Notes under the pieces: generated by a model
Seen by the model: the letters and a program-made list of their open reading frames with translations, nothing else
What the model was told of the DNA's origin: nothing
The model's database searches: none
Shown here: positions 9,261 to 17,666 of the stretch, piece after piece
Position numbering within the stretch: the first letter of the stretch is position 1
How the letters are laid out: every line of letters begins with the position of its first letter
Program-made: the position numbers and the translations under genes
Assembly (NCBI RefSeq): GCF_009749405.1
Contig: NZ_WBIQ01000001.1
Span: forward strand, 248,001 to 312,000
DNA: 64,000 nucleotides
Source: Agromyces lapidis
GTDB lineage: Bacteria > Actinomycetota > Actinomycetes > Actinomycetales > Microbacteriaceae
Reading direction: 5' to 3'

Positions 9261-9916
9261 GCGAGACCTCCGTTCGTCGTGGGCACGGAGGACGGCAGCG
9301 TGCGGTGCTCCTCGAAGCGCAGCATCCGCGCCACCTGCCGGGCGAGGATGTCGGTCTCGATGTTCACCAGGTCGCCGACCGCGCGCTCGCCGAGGGTCGT
9401 CGCCGCGAGCGTCTCGGGGATGAGTGACACTTCGAACCAGTCGCCGTCGCCGTCGTCGTCGACGCCGACGGCGCTCACCGTGAGCGAGACGCCGTCGACG
9501 GCGATCGAGCCCTTGTCGACGACGAGCGGCGCGTGCTCGGGGTCGAGCGAGAAGCGGATGACCCGCCAGGCCTCGCCCGGCCGGATCTCGAGCACGCGGG
9601 CGGTGCCGTCGATGTGACCCTGCACGATGTGCCCGCCGATGCGATCTCCGACCTTCGTCGCCCGTTCGAGGTTCACCGCGAGGCCCTCGCCCGCCGCGTC
9701 GAGGGTCGACATCGCGAGGGTCTGCGCCATGACGTCGGCGGTGAAGCCCTGCGCGTCGAAGTCGACGACGGTGAGGCAGACGCCCGACACCGCGATCGAG
9801 TCGCCGTGCTTCACGCCCTCGACGGCGAGCGGCCCGTGCACCGTCAGCCTCGCGGCGTCGGCGGTGCGCTCGACGCGCGTGATGCGTCCGAGCTCCTCGA
9901 TGATTCCGGTGAACAT
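9257..9916 (-). CDS. ribE: Riboflavin synthase alpha chain
   Basis: A 219-residue protein that dismutates two 6,7-dimethyl-8-ribityllumazine molecules to riboflavin. The duplicated lumazine-binding domains each begin in the usual way: MFTGIIEELG at residue 1, and GGHIVQGHIDG opening the second near residue 98. The start is set at 9916 because the MFTGI N terminus is invariant in this family; a longer in-frame extension upstream belongs to ribD. Only one base separates the ribD stop codon (9918-9920) from this ATG, and the 3' end overlaps ribBA by 4 bases. Confidence 0.97.
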   Translation of the reverse strand: MFTGIIEELGRITRVERTADAARLTVHGPLAVEGVKHGDSIAVSGVCLTVVDFDAQGFTADVMAQTLAMSTLDAAGEGLAVNLERATKVGDRIGGHIVQGHIDGTARVLEIRPGEAWRVIRFSLDPEHAPLVVDKGSIAVDGVSLTVSAVGVDDDGDGDWFEVSLIPETLAATTLGERAVGDLVNIETDILARQVARMLRFEEHRTLPSSVPTTNGGLA

Positions 9917-9917
9917 G

Positions 9918-10982
9918 TCAGTCTCTCTCATCTCTGGTGGTCGAGTGCCGGTGCGCGACGAGCAGCACGTCGTCGCCGAGCCGCTCGACGGCGGCGAATT
10001 CGAAGCGGAGGGCGTCGGCGATCGTCGGGACACCGAGCTCGCCCAGGGCGAGCATCGGGCCGCCGAGGAGCGCGGGGGCGAGGTAGACGAGCAGCTCGTC
10101 GACGAGGCCGGCGGCGATGAAGGCGCTCGCGAGGGTTGGTCCGCCCTCGACGAAGAGCGAGCGGATGCCCCGCCGCTGCAGCTCTTCGAGGTCGCGGGCG
10201 AGCTCGGCGCCCGTCACGAACAGGGGTGCGTGCGGGTGTGCGTGCACGGCGGCGTCGGCCGGCACGGGGCGGCGCCCGAAGACGACGGGCACGGGCTGGC
10301 GATCGAGCAGTCGGCCCGCGTCGTCGCGCGCGGTGAGCGCGGGGTCGTCGGCGAGCACGGTGCCCGTGCCGACCGCGATCGCGTCGGCCGCGGTGCGGCG
10401 GCGATGCACGTCGCTGCGGGCGGCCGCGCCCGTGATCCACCGGCTCGTGCCGTCGGTCGCGGCGGCCCGGCCATCGAGGCTCGACGCCCACTTGACGGTG
10501 ACGTGCGGGCGGCGGTGGCGGGCGGCGAACAGCCAGTCGTCGAGAAGCGCCTCGACCTCGTCGGCGAGCACGCCGCCCGTGACCTCGACCCCGGAGTCGC
10601 GGAGGCGCACGGCGCCGCCCGAGGAGTGGTCGCCCGGGTCGCCGACCGCGTACACGACGCGTGCGATGCCGGCCTCGATGAGGGCGAGCGCGCACGGCCC
10701 GGTGCGGCCCGTGTGGTTGCAGGGCTCGAGGGTGACGACGACCGTCGCGCCGGCGGCGGCGCCCCGCGCGAGCTGCGACAGCGCGTCGACCTCGGCGTGC
10801 GCGGTGCCCGCGCCACGGTGCCAGCCCTCGGCGAGCACGTCGCCCGCGGGCGAGAGGATGACGCAGCCGACGCGCGGGTTCACCCCGGCGGCAGGGCCCT
10901 GCTCGGCGAGTTCGAGCGCGCGGCGCATCGCAGTGGCATCCGCTGCGTGCTGCGCAGCCGCCTGGTGGTCAGCGCTCGCCAT
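9918..10982 (-). CDS. ribD: Riboflavin-specific deaminase/reductase
   Basis: A 354-residue bifunctional enzyme of riboflavin synthesis. The N-terminal deaminase (about residues 18-150) shows the zinc site HAEVDAL and EPCNHTGRTGPC; the C-terminal reductase (about 160-350) shows VKWASSLDGR and the FVEGGPTLASAF segment. It deaminates the GTP cyclohydrolase II product and then reduces its ribosyl side chain. The ATG at 10982 has the purine-rich GAGGACGAGGA directly upstream. It is the first gene of ribD-ribE-ribBA-ribH and lies behind the FMN riboswitch at 11073-11210, so FMN is expected to shut off the operon. Confidence 0.97.
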   Translation of the reverse strand: MASADHQAAAQHAADATAMRRALELAEQGPAAGVNPRVGCVILSPAGDVLAEGWHRGAGTAHAEVDALSQLARGAAAGATVVVTLEPCNHTGRTGPCALALIEAGIARVVYAVGDPGDHSSGGAVRLRDSGVEVTGGVLADEVEALLDDWLFAARHRRPHVTVKWASSLDGRAAATDGTSRWITGAAARSDVHRRRTAADAIAVGTGTVLADDPALTARDDAGRLLDRQPVPVVFGRRPVPADAAVHAHPHAPLFVTGAELARDLEELQRRGIRSLFVEGGPTLASAFIAAGLVDELLVYLAPALLGGPMLALGELGVPTIADALRFEFAAVERLGDDVLLVAHRHSTTRDERD

Positions 10983-11024
10983 TCCTCGTCCTCGTGTCCA
11001 AGGCTCCGGGAATGCTCGGCTGGT

Positions 11025-11060
11025 GCACGGTGTCGCCACCGTGCCGTCGGCGGCGCACGG
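11025..11060 (-). promoter_or_regulatory. Probable expression platform of the FMN riboswitch
   Basis: Three 6-base segments can pair in two exclusive ways. In RNA order, CCGTGC (11060-11055) can pair with GCACGG (11044-11039), or that same GCACGG can pair with CCGTGC (11030-11025). The second option extends to an 8-bp stem closing a GCGA loop. No U run follows. Confidence 0.5.
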
Positions 11061-11072
11061 CGCAGCCGACAC

Positions 11073-11210
11073 GTGCCGCCTCCCATCCGGACTTTCACCG
11101 TCGGTACCGGAATTCCACCGGTTCAACCGTGCACATTCGATCTCGCGATCGAACGCGCCCGGCTCGCGGACTGTCACCGCCGGCTCGGAATTACACCGAC
11201 CCCGGAGCAC
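11073..11210 (-). ncRNA. FMN riboswitch (RFN element)
   Basis: Read on the minus strand, the segment contains the hallmark RFN blocks in order: GGGGTCGGTGTAATTCCGA, CCGGCGGTGACAGTCCGCGA, GGTGGAATTCCGGTACCGAC, GGTGAAAGTCCGGATGGGAG, closed by GTGC/GCAC ends as helix P1. The variable arm is a GCGA-capped hairpin. It sits in the leader of ribD, about 90 bases before the start codon, and should sense FMN and repress the rib operon. Confidence 0.95.
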
Positions 11211-11223
11211 GTTTCTCGTGTCG

Positions 11224-11229
11224 ATTGTA
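11224..11229 (-). promoter_or_regulatory. -10 box of the rib operon promoter
   Basis: TACAAT on the minus strand, 14 bases before the first base of the FMN aptamer, which would place the transcription start just before helix P1. No good -35 box is visible at the usual distance. Confidence 0.5.
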
Positions 11230-11322
11230 GGTCAACGCACGGGAGGCCGCCCTATTCCCGCGTCGCGGAGGCCTGGGGGCCGCCGTCGAGCGGTCGAGGG
11301 CGCGGTGGCTCGGCGGGTCGCG

Positions 11323-12324
11323 TCAGTCGGCGGGCGACTCGACGAGCGCCCGTGCCGTGCCCTCGTCGACGATGAGATCGGTGATGAGCCCGGCGGCGAG
11401 CGCGCCGCGGAGGCCCGCGAGCTTCGCGCGACCCGAGACGACGCAGATGCGCCGCGGCGCGCGCCGCAGCGTCGCGAAGTCGGGGCCGGTCGCGCGTTCG
11501 TTCAGCGCGATGCCGTCGGTCGAGCCGTCGGCGCGATAGAACACGGTCGCGACGTCGCCGACCGCGCCGTCCCTGCTGAGGCCCTCGTAGTCGGCCCGCT
11601 CGAGGTAGCCGCCCTGGTAGACGTGGCTCGGCACCTCGGCGAACGGCGAGCCGATGCCGAAGAGGGCGAGGTCGAGCCGGCCCTGCAGGTCGAGCAGGCG
11701 CTGCGTCGAGCGTTCGCGCCAGAAGGCCTGCTTCGTGGCCGGGTCGTCGAAGAACGCGGGCACCGGGAACTGCTGCACGCGCGCGCCGAACGCGTCGCCG
11801 AAGCGGCGCAGCAGCTCGCTCGCGTACACGATGCCGGTCGTGCGCAGGTTGCCGGCGCCGTTCAGCTGCACGATCTCGGAGTTGTGCGTCGCCTTCGGTA
11901 CGAGGTGCCGGCTCATCGCGCCCATCGTCGATCCCCAGGCGAGGCCCACGGTGAGGTTGGAGTCGATGAAGCGGCCGAGAATCCGTGCAGCCGAGAGCGC
12001 GACGCGGTCGAGCCGGTCGACGTCGCTCGCGTGGTCGGGCACCGGGATGACGTGCGCCTGCACCTCGAAGCGCTCGAGGATCTCGTGCTCGATGCGGCTC
12101 GGCAGGTCGAGGGGGGAGTGGATGGAGATCTCGACGAGCCCGCTCGCGCGGGCGTGGCTGAGCAGCCGAGACACCGAGGAACGCGAGGTGTGCAGCTCGT
12201 GCGCGATCGCGTCCATCGTGAGGTCCTGCATGTAGTACAGGTGCGCCGCACGCAGCGCGTCGCGGGTCTTGCCCGGCACCGCCTCGTCGACGTCGATCGT
12301 CGCGAGGATCTCCTTGTCGATCAT
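11323..12324 (-). CDS. SorC-family sugar-binding transcriptional regulator
   Basis: A 333-residue regulator. Residues about 15-60 hold a helix-turn-helix: AHLYYMQDLTMDAIAHELHT followed by the recognition-helix region SRSSVSRLLSHAR. The remaining 270 residues form the SorC/DeoR-type effector domain with the typical VGLAWGSTMGAMSRHL and LFGIGSPF segments, which usually binds a phosphorylated sugar or polyol. It is divergent from glpD-glpF-glpK, and a near-palindrome lies between the two starts, so glycerol 3-phosphate or a related polyol phosphate is a reasonable effector (inference). The ATG at 12324 is preceded closely by GGGAG; an in-frame ATG six codons upstream is an alternative. Confidence 0.9.
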   Translation of the reverse strand: MIDKEILATIDVDEAVPGKTRDALRAAHLYYMQDLTMDAIAHELHTSRSSVSRLLSHARASGLVEISIHSPLDLPSRIEHEILERFEVQAHVIPVPDHASDVDRLDRVALSAARILGRFIDSNLTVGLAWGSTMGAMSRHLVPKATHNSEIVQLNGAGNLRTTGIVYASELLRRFGDAFGARVQQFPVPAFFDDPATKQAFWRERSTQRLLDLQGRLDLALFGIGSPFAEVPSHVYQGGYLERADYEGLSRDGAVGDVATVFYRADGSTDGIALNERATGPDFATLRRAPRRICVVSGRAKLAGLRGALAAGLITDLIVDEGTARALVESPAD

Positions 12325-12335
12325 GGCTCCCACTC

Positions 12336-12349
12336 TGCACATATGTTCA
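12336..12349. promoter_or_regulatory. Candidate SorC operator 1 (before glpD)
   Basis: TGCACATATGTTCA, an inverted repeat with one mismatched pair, between the divergent sorC-type gene and glpD. The same pattern recurs before glpF at 14269-14282. Confidence 0.55.
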
Positions 12350-12440
12350 CGCGGCTTGCAAGTTCGTGCTGGCGTGTTCACGATGTATTCATCCACACCC
12401 GGCAGGCTCATGCAAGCCCGTCACTTCCGAGAGGACAGCG

Positions 12441-14204
12441 ATGTCAACGCAATCGACGAACCAGCACCGCCCGGAGCACCACGGCGGCGCTCCGTCGACC
12501 CGGGAGGAGATCGCAGCCCTCCGCGCCCGCCCCGAGGCATCCGTGCTCGTGATCGGCGCCGGCATCAACGGCATCGCGACCTTCCGCGACCTCGCCCTGC
12601 AGGGCGTCGACGTCGTGCTCGTCGAGCGCGGCGACTTCGTCTCCGGCGCCTCGTCGGCGTCGTCGCACATGATCCACGGCGGCATCCGCTACCTCGAGAA
12701 CGGCGAGTTCCGCCTCGTCAAGGAATCGGTCGAGGAGCGCAACGGCCTCATCCGCATCGCGCCGCACTACGTGAGGCCGCTCGAGACCACCGTGCCGATC
12801 TTCTCGACCTTCTCGGGCATCCTCTCCGCGCCCCTGCGCTTCCTCACCCACAAGTCGGGCAAGCCCACCGAGCGCGGCGCCGCGCTCATCAAGGCCGGCC
12901 TCACGATCTACGACTCCTTCTCGCGCGACGGCGGCTCCGTGCCGCGCCACCGCTTCCACGGCCGCAAGCGATCGCTGGCCGAGCTGCCCGACCTGAACCC
13001 GGGCGTGAAGTACACCGCCACCTACTACGACGCGAGCATGCACGACCCCGAGCGCCTCGCCCTCGATGTGCTCTTCGACGGGCTCGCGGCAGGCCCGCAC
13101 GCCCGTGCCGCGAACTACCTCGAGGCGATCGGCCACGACGCCGCCGGGGTGCGGCTGCGCGACACGACCACGGGGGAGGAGTTCTCGATCGCGGCCGAGG
13201 TCGTCGTGAACACCTCGGGCCCCTGGACCGACCTCACGAACGCGGGACTCGGCAACGAGACCCGATTCATGGGCGGCACCAAGGGATCGCACATCGTGCT
13301 CGACCACCCCGAACTGCACGCCGCCACCGCCGGGCGCGAGATCTTCTTCGAGCACGAGGACGGGCGCATCGTGCTGATCTACCCGCTCAAGGGCAAGGTC
13401 ATGGTCGGCACGACCGACCTCGAGCACGACATGCGCGAGCCCGCGATCTGCACCGAGCAGGAGGTCGACTACTTCTTCGACCTCATCGCGCACGTTTTCC
13501 CAAGCGTCGCCGTCGACCGCTCGCAGATCGTCTACCGCTTCTCGGGCGTTCGCCCGCTGCCGCACCACGACGAGACCCAGCCGGGCTTCGTCTCCCGCGA
13601 CTACCGCATCGAGCGGGCGGATGCCACGGGCCGCCCCGGCACGACGGTGCTGAGCCTCGTCGGCGGCAAGTGGACCACCTTCCGGGCGCTCGCCGAGCAC
13701 CTCTCCGACGAGGTGCTCGCGCTCATCGGTGCGTCGCGCACCGTGTCGACGAAGGGCCTCGCGATCGGCGGCGGCGCGGGCTACCCCGCGAACGACGACG
13801 CCCGTCGCGTCTGGCTGGTGTCGCACGGCGACGAGGTCGGCCGACTCCGCGCCGACGAGCTGCTCGAACGCTACGGCACCCGCGCCGCCGCCTTCCTCGC
13901 CGAGGTCGAGGGCGAGGGCGAGCAGGACGAGCCGCTCGCGCACCACACCGGCTACAGCCGCCAGGAGATCCTCTGGCTCGTGCGGGGCGAGCGCGTCGTG
14001 CACCTGCAGGACCTGGTGCTGCGGCGCACGAGCATCGCGTTCACGGGTGCGCTGACCGCCGAACTCCTCGTCGAGCTCGCCGAGCTCGCGGGTGCCGCGC
14101 TCGGGTGGAGCGCGGAGCGTCGCGCCGAGGAGATCGCGGCGACCCGCACGCTGATGGCCGAGCGCCACGGCGTCGCGATCGGCGAACTCGTACCCACCGC
14201 GTAA
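12441..14204 (+). CDS. glpD: Glycerol-3-phosphate dehydrogenase (FAD, aerobic)
   Basis: A 587-residue flavoprotein that oxidises sn-glycerol 3-phosphate to dihydroxyacetone phosphate and passes electrons to the quinone pool at the membrane. After a polar first 30 residues, the FAD-binding motif VIGAGINGIATFRDLALQG is visible, followed by SSHMIHGGIRYLE and, in the middle, the ETRFMGGTKGSHIV and GTTDLEHDM blocks; the C-terminal DAO_C-like domain includes FSGVRPL and VGGKWTTFR. The ATG at 12441 has GAGAGGA upstream. It is the first gene of the glycerol cluster divergent from the SorC regulator and is followed after 161 bases by glpF. Confidence 0.96.
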   Translation: MSTQSTNQHRPEHHGGAPSTREEIAALRARPEASVLVIGAGINGIATFRDLALQGVDVVLVERGDFVSGASSASSHMIHGGIRYLENGEFRLVKESVEERNGLIRIAPHYVRPLETTVPIFSTFSGILSAPLRFLTHKSGKPTERGAALIKAGLTIYDSFSRDGGSVPRHRFHGRKRSLAELPDLNPGVKYTATYYDASMHDPERLALDVLFDGLAAGPHARAANYLEAIGHDAAGVRLRDTTTGEEFSIAAEVVVNTSGPWTDLTNAGLGNETRFMGGTKGSHIVLDHPELHAATAGREIFFEHEDGRIVLIYPLKGKVMVGTTDLEHDMREPAICTEQEVDYFFDLIAHVFPSVAVDRSQIVYRFSGVRPLPHHDETQPGFVSRDYRIERADATGRPGTTVLSLVGGKWTTFRALAEHLSDEVLALIGASRTVSTKGLAIGGGAGYPANDDARRVWLVSHGDEVGRLRADELLERYGTRAAAFLAEVEGEGEQDEPLAHHTGYSRQEILWLVRGERVVHLQDLVLRRTSIAFTGALTAELLVELAELAGAALGWSAERRAEEIAATRTLMAERHGVAIGELVPTA

Positions 14205-14268
14205 GCGCACCGCCCGAGGCGGGCCGTTCCTCCCGAGACGGGCCGCTCCTCGTCTCCGATGGCGAATC

Positions 14269-14282
14269 TGCACGGATGTGCA
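14269..14282. promoter_or_regulatory. Candidate SorC operator 2 (before glpF)
   Basis: TGCACGGATGTGCA, a perfect TGCAC-N4-GTGCA inverted repeat, 84 bases upstream of glpF. It matches operator 1 at 11 of 14 positions. Confidence 0.55.
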
Positions 14283-14365
14283 CCCGGAAACGCCGGGTAC
14301 CGGCCATTTCGGCGGATACGTTTCATCGGGGCCGATCGGCTCGCTCTCTCAGAAAGAAGGTCAAC

Positions 14366-15115
14366 GTGGACAATCTCGGTCTCGTGTTCCTGTCGGAAGT
14401 CGTCGGCACGGCGATGCTCGTCCTGCTCGGCTGCGGTGTCGTCGCGAACGTCGCCCTCGCGAAGAACAAGGGCTTCGGCGGCGGGTTCCTCATGGTCAAC
14501 ATCGGCTGGGGCCTCGCGGTCTTCGCCGGCGTCATCGTGTCGTACGCCTCGGGCGCGCACCTGAACCCGGCCGTCACGCTCGGCCTCGTCGCGAACGGCG
14601 CCACCGAGTTCGGCTCGGGAGTCCCGGTCAACGCGCTCTCGGTGCTCACCTACATCGGCGCCCAGATGATCGGTGCGTTCCTCGGCGCGATCTTCTGCTG
14701 GCTCGCATACAAGCAGCACTTCGACGCCGAGCCCGAGGCCGCCAACAAGCTCGGTGTGTTCTCGACCGGTCCGGCGATCCGCTCGTACGGCTGGAACCTC
14801 GTCACCGAGATCATCGGCACCTTCGTGCTCGTGTTCGTCATCATCGGCTTCACGAACGGCGGCACGCCCGCCGAGCTCGGCGCGATCCCCGTCGCGTTCC
14901 TCGTGATCGCGATCGGCGCCTCGCTCGGTGGTCCGACGGGCTACGCGATCAACCCGGCCCGTGACCTCGGTCCGCGCATCGCGCACGCCATCCTGCCGAT
15001 CAAGGGCAAGGGCGGCAGCGACTGGTCGTACTCGTGGGTGCCGGTCGTCGGACCCATCATCGGCGGCGTGCTCGCCGGCCTCGCGGCAGGCCCGCTGCTC
15101 CCGATCCTCGTCTAG
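14366..15115 (+). CDS. glpF: Glycerol facilitator / aquaglyceroporin
   Basis: A 249-residue channel of the MIP family that lets glycerol cross the cytoplasmic membrane. Six membrane segments and the two pore half-helices are visible: AHLNPAVTLGL near residue 65 and YAINPARDLGPR near residue 194. The aspartate after the second NPA (NPARD) is the mark of glycerol facilitators rather than water channels. The start is the GTG at 14366 (VDNLGLVFLSE), with AGAAAGAAGG five bases upstream; the open frame continues far upstream through glpD but is not coding there. glpK follows after 59 bases, and its product phosphorylates the imported glycerol. Confidence 0.96.
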   Translation: MDNLGLVFLSEVVGTAMLVLLGCGVVANVALAKNKGFGGGFLMVNIGWGLAVFAGVIVSYASGAHLNPAVTLGLVANGATEFGSGVPVNALSVLTYIGAQMIGAFLGAIFCWLAYKQHFDAEPEAANKLGVFSTGPAIRSYGWNLVTEIIGTFVLVFVIIGFTNGGTPAELGAIPVAFLVIAIGASLGGPTGYAINPARDLGPRIAHAILPIKGKGGSDWSYSWVPVVGPIIGGVLAGLAAGPLLPILV

Positions 15116-15174
15116 CCCGAGGCATCCACGCTCACCCGACACTCACCATTCACTGACAGCAACGGAGTTCTCAG

Positions 15175-16689
15175 ATGGCTGACTACGTACTCGCAATCGA
15201 CCAGGGCACGACCTCGTCGCGCGCGATCATCTTCGACAAGGCCGGATCGATCGTCTCGACCGGGCAGCTCGAGCACGAGCAGATCTTCCCGAAGGCGGGC
15301 TGGGTCGAGCACGATGCCGCCGAGATCTGGCACAACACGGGCGAGGTGATCGGCCAGGCGCTCGGCAAGGCGAAGCTCACCCGCCACGACATCGCCGCGG
15401 TCGGCATCACGAACCAGCGCGAGACCACCGTGGTGTGGGACAAGACGACCGGCGAACCGGTCTACAACGCGATCGTCTGGCAGGACACCCGCACCCAGCC
15501 CATCGTCGACCGCCTCGCGGCCGACGGCGGCGTGGAGCGCTTCAAGGAGCAGGTCGGTCTGCCGCTCGCGACCTATTTCTCGGGCACCAAGGTCGTCTGG
15601 ATCCTCGAGAACGTGCCCGGGGCGCGCGAGAAGGCCGAGGCCGGCGACCTGCTGTTCGGCACGACCGACAGCTGGGTGCTCTGGAACCTGACGGGCGGCG
15701 TCGACGGCGGTGTGCACGCGACGGATGTCACGAACGCGAGCCGCACGATGTTCATGGACCTCGAGACCCTCGCCTGGGACGACGAGATCCTCGCCGCGTT
15801 CGGCGTGCCGCGCTCGATGCTCCCCGAGATCAAGAGCTCGTCCGAGGTGTACGGCACCGCGAACGAGCACTCGCTGCTGCGCGAGACCCCCATCTCGGGC
15901 ATCCTCGGCGACCAGCAGGCGGCGACCTTCGGCCAGGCCGCGTTCGCGACCGGTGAGGCGAAGAACACCTATGGCACCGGCAACTTCCTGATCTTCAACA
16001 CGGGCGAGGAGATCGTCCACTCGAAGAACGGACTGCTCACGACCGTCGGCTACAAGCTGGGCGACCAGCCGGTGCACTACGCGCTCGAGGGCTCGATCGC
16101 CGTCACCGGTTCGCTGATCCAGTGGCTGCGCGACAACCTGGGGCTCATCTCCTCGGCCGCCGAGGTCGAAGAACTGGCGAAGTCGGTGGAGGACAACGGC
16201 GGCGCGTACTTCGTGCCGGCCTTCTCGGGGCTCTTCGCGCCGTACTGGCGACCCGACGCCCGCGGTGCGCTCGTGGGGCTCACCCGCTTCGTGAACAAGG
16301 GCCACATCGCCCGCGCGGCACTCGAGGCGATCGCGTTCCAGACGCGCGACGTGATCGAGGCCGTGAACGCCGACGCCGGCGTCGACCTCACCGAGCTGCG
16401 CGTCGACGGCGGTGCCACCGCCAACGACACCCTGCTGCAGTTCCAGGCCGACATCCTGGGCGTGCCGGTCGTGCGCCCGGTCGTCGCCGAGACGACGGCA
16501 CTCGGCGCCGCCTACGCGGCCGGCCTCGCGGTCGGCTTCTGGTCGAGCCTCGACGAGCTCGCCCAGAACTGGCAGGAGGACAAGCGCTGGACCCCCTCGA
16601 TGGACGAGGCGGAGCGTGCGCGACTCGACCGCAACTGGAAGAAGGCCGTCTCGAAGACCCTCGACTGGGTCGACGAAGACGTCGTCTGA
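15175..16689 (+). CDS. glpK: Glycerol kinase
   Basis: A 504-residue FGGY-family kinase, the usual length, converting glycerol and ATP to glycerol 3-phosphate in the cytosol. Visible are the phosphate-binding [15 protein letters not shown] at the N terminus, [13 protein letters not shown], the ILGDQQAA and [11 protein letters not shown] loops, and the C-terminal signature region [17 protein letters not shown]. It completes the pathway glpF (uptake), glpK (phosphorylation), glpD (oxidation). The ATG at 15175 is preceded by CAACGGAG. A bidirectional hairpin separates it from the convergent HAD hydrolase gene. Confidence 0.98.
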   Translation: MADYVLAIDQGTTSSRAIIFDKAGSIVSTGQLEHEQIFPKAGWVEHDAAEIWHNTGEVIGQALGKAKLTRHDIAAVGITNQRETTVVWDKTTGEPVYNAIVWQDTRTQPIVDRLAADGGVERFKEQVGLPLATYFSGTKVVWILENVPGAREKAEAGDLLFGTTDSWVLWNLTGGVDGGVHATDVTNASRTMFMDLETLAWDDEILAAFGVPRSMLPEIKSSSEVYGTANEHSLLRETPISGILGDQQAATFGQAAFATGEAKNTYGTGNFLIFNTGEEIVHSKNGLLTTVGYKLGDQPVHYALEGSIAVTGSLIQWLRDNLGLISSAAEVEELAKSVEDNGGAYFVPAFSGLFAPYWRPDARGALVGLTRFVNKGHIARAALEAIAFQTRDVIEAVNADAGVDLTELRVDGGATANDTLLQFQADILGVPVVRPVVAETTALGAAYAAGLAVGFWSSLDELAQNWQEDKRWTPSMDEAERARLDRNWKKAVSKTLDWVDEDVV

Positions 16690-16724
16690 CGTCGAGAACC
16701 TCCACCGCGGGTTACGGTGGAATC

Positions 16725-16758
16725 ACGGGCCGGGCGCATGGGGGTGCGCTCGGCCCGT
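16725..16758. terminator. Bidirectional hairpin between glpK and the HAD gene
   Basis: Arms 16725-16738 and 16745-16758 (ACGGGCCG...GCGCA with TGCGC...CGGCCCGT, one G-T pair) enclose a 6-base loop. A smaller stem (CCACCG/CGGTGG, 16703-16720) precedes it. Confidence 0.7.
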
Positions 16759-16780
16759 CTTCGTTCGGCCGTCGAGGTGC

Positions 16781-16854
16781 GGCCGGCGGTCGGGCGGCCA
16801 GGCGGCCGGCGGTCGGGCGGACCGGCGGGCAGGCGGCCAGGGGGCCGGCGGTCG
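16781..16854. repeat. GC-only imperfect tandem repeats
   Basis: GGCCGGCGGTCG occurs at 16781, 16804 and 16843, with GGGCGGCCAGGC-like spacers, between the glpK terminator and the 3' end of the HAD gene. It is low-complexity sequence with no coding function that I can see. Confidence 0.7.
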
Positions 16855-16859
16855 AGCAG

Positions 16860-17666
16860 TCAGGGCAGCCGCGGCGCTCGGGGGGTGAGCGCAGCGGGGA
16901 GCTGGTCGAGCGAGGTGATCTCGATGACGCCCGCGGCCGCGGCCTCGGCGGCCTCGTCGGAGCCGGGCTCGACGCCGAAGCGGTTCAACCAGACGCCGAC
17001 GAGTCCGGCACGTGCAGCGCCGATCGCGTCGGTCGCCAGTCGATCGCCGACGTAGGCGACCCGGGAGACCGGATGCTCCGCCTCGAACCGCGCGACCGCG
17101 AGTTCGAAGATCTCGGGGTCGGGCTTCGTGACGCCGACCGCGCCGGAGGCGATCACGTGCGCGAAGCGCTCGCGGATGCCGAGCCGGTCGAGCTTCGCGA
17201 GCTGGAAGTCGAGCTCGCCGTTCGTGATGATGCCGATGCGCACCTGGGGAGTCTCGGCGGTGAGGCGATCGAGGGCCCGGAGCGCGTCGGCATGCAGGGT
17301 CCACGACTCGCGGTACCGCTCGAAATACCGGTCGAACCACGCCCCGGCCGCGAGCTCGTCGAGTTCGTCGCCGTGCGCCAGCGCGAAGTCGCGGGCGCGC
17401 GCCCGTCGCTGGCCCTCGAAGCTCAGTCGCCCGGCGAGGTACTCGTGGTAGTGCTGCTCCTCGAGCTCGTGCCAGAGCCGCTGCGCGGGCGCCTCGTCGC
17501 CGATGTATGCACGTTCGCGCATGTGCAGCACGATGCCGGCCGCGACCGCCTCGCGGTGCGCCATCAGGGTGTCGTCGAGATCGAACAGCACGAGCGGCGT
17601 GGCCGCGCGCCCAGTCGACGACGCGGCTGCCGGCGGGCGGTCGGCGTGGTCGCCCGCCGCAGTCAT
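16860..17666 (-). CDS. HAD-family hydrolase
   Basis: A 268-residue haloacid-dehalogenase-type phosphatase. Motif I FDLDDTL with the nucleophile aspartate is near residue 29, motif II IGIITNGE near residue 147, and motifs III/IV GVTKPDPEIF and YVGDRLATD near residues 180 and 208. The helical cap between motifs I and II contains the HELEEQHYHEYL and AHGDELDELA segments, as in the YjjG/PGP-like group of small-molecule phosphatases. The substrate is unknown. The start overlaps the stop of the upstream acetyltransferase gene by 4 bases. It is the last gene of the trpS run; its last codons border a GC-only repeat. Confidence 0.9.
   Translation of the reverse strand: MTAAGDHADRPPAAASSTGRAATPLVLFDLDDTLMAHREAVAAGIVLHMRERAYIGDEAPAQRLWHELEEQHYHEYLAGRLSFEGQRRARARDFALAHGDELDELAAGAWFDRYFERYRESWTLHADALRALDRLTAETPQVRIGIITNGELDFQLAKLDRLGIRERFAHVIASGAVGVTKPDPEIFELAVARFEAEHPVSRVAYVGDRLATDAIGAARAGLVGVWLNRFGVEPGSDEAAEAAAAGVIEITSLDQLPAALTPRAPRLP

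Noticed and set aside
12269..14365. A 948-codon plus frame that appears to fuse an extra N-terminal part to glpF
   Set aside because: The extra part lies over glpD in another frame and is Arg-rich nonsense; glpF begins at the GTG at 14366 with its own ribosome site.
16781..16854. GC-only repeats considered as a coding extension of the HAD gene or as a mobile element end
   Set aside because: The HAD frame stops before them, no terminal inverted repeats or target duplication are seen, and the sequence is simple low-complexity DNA.
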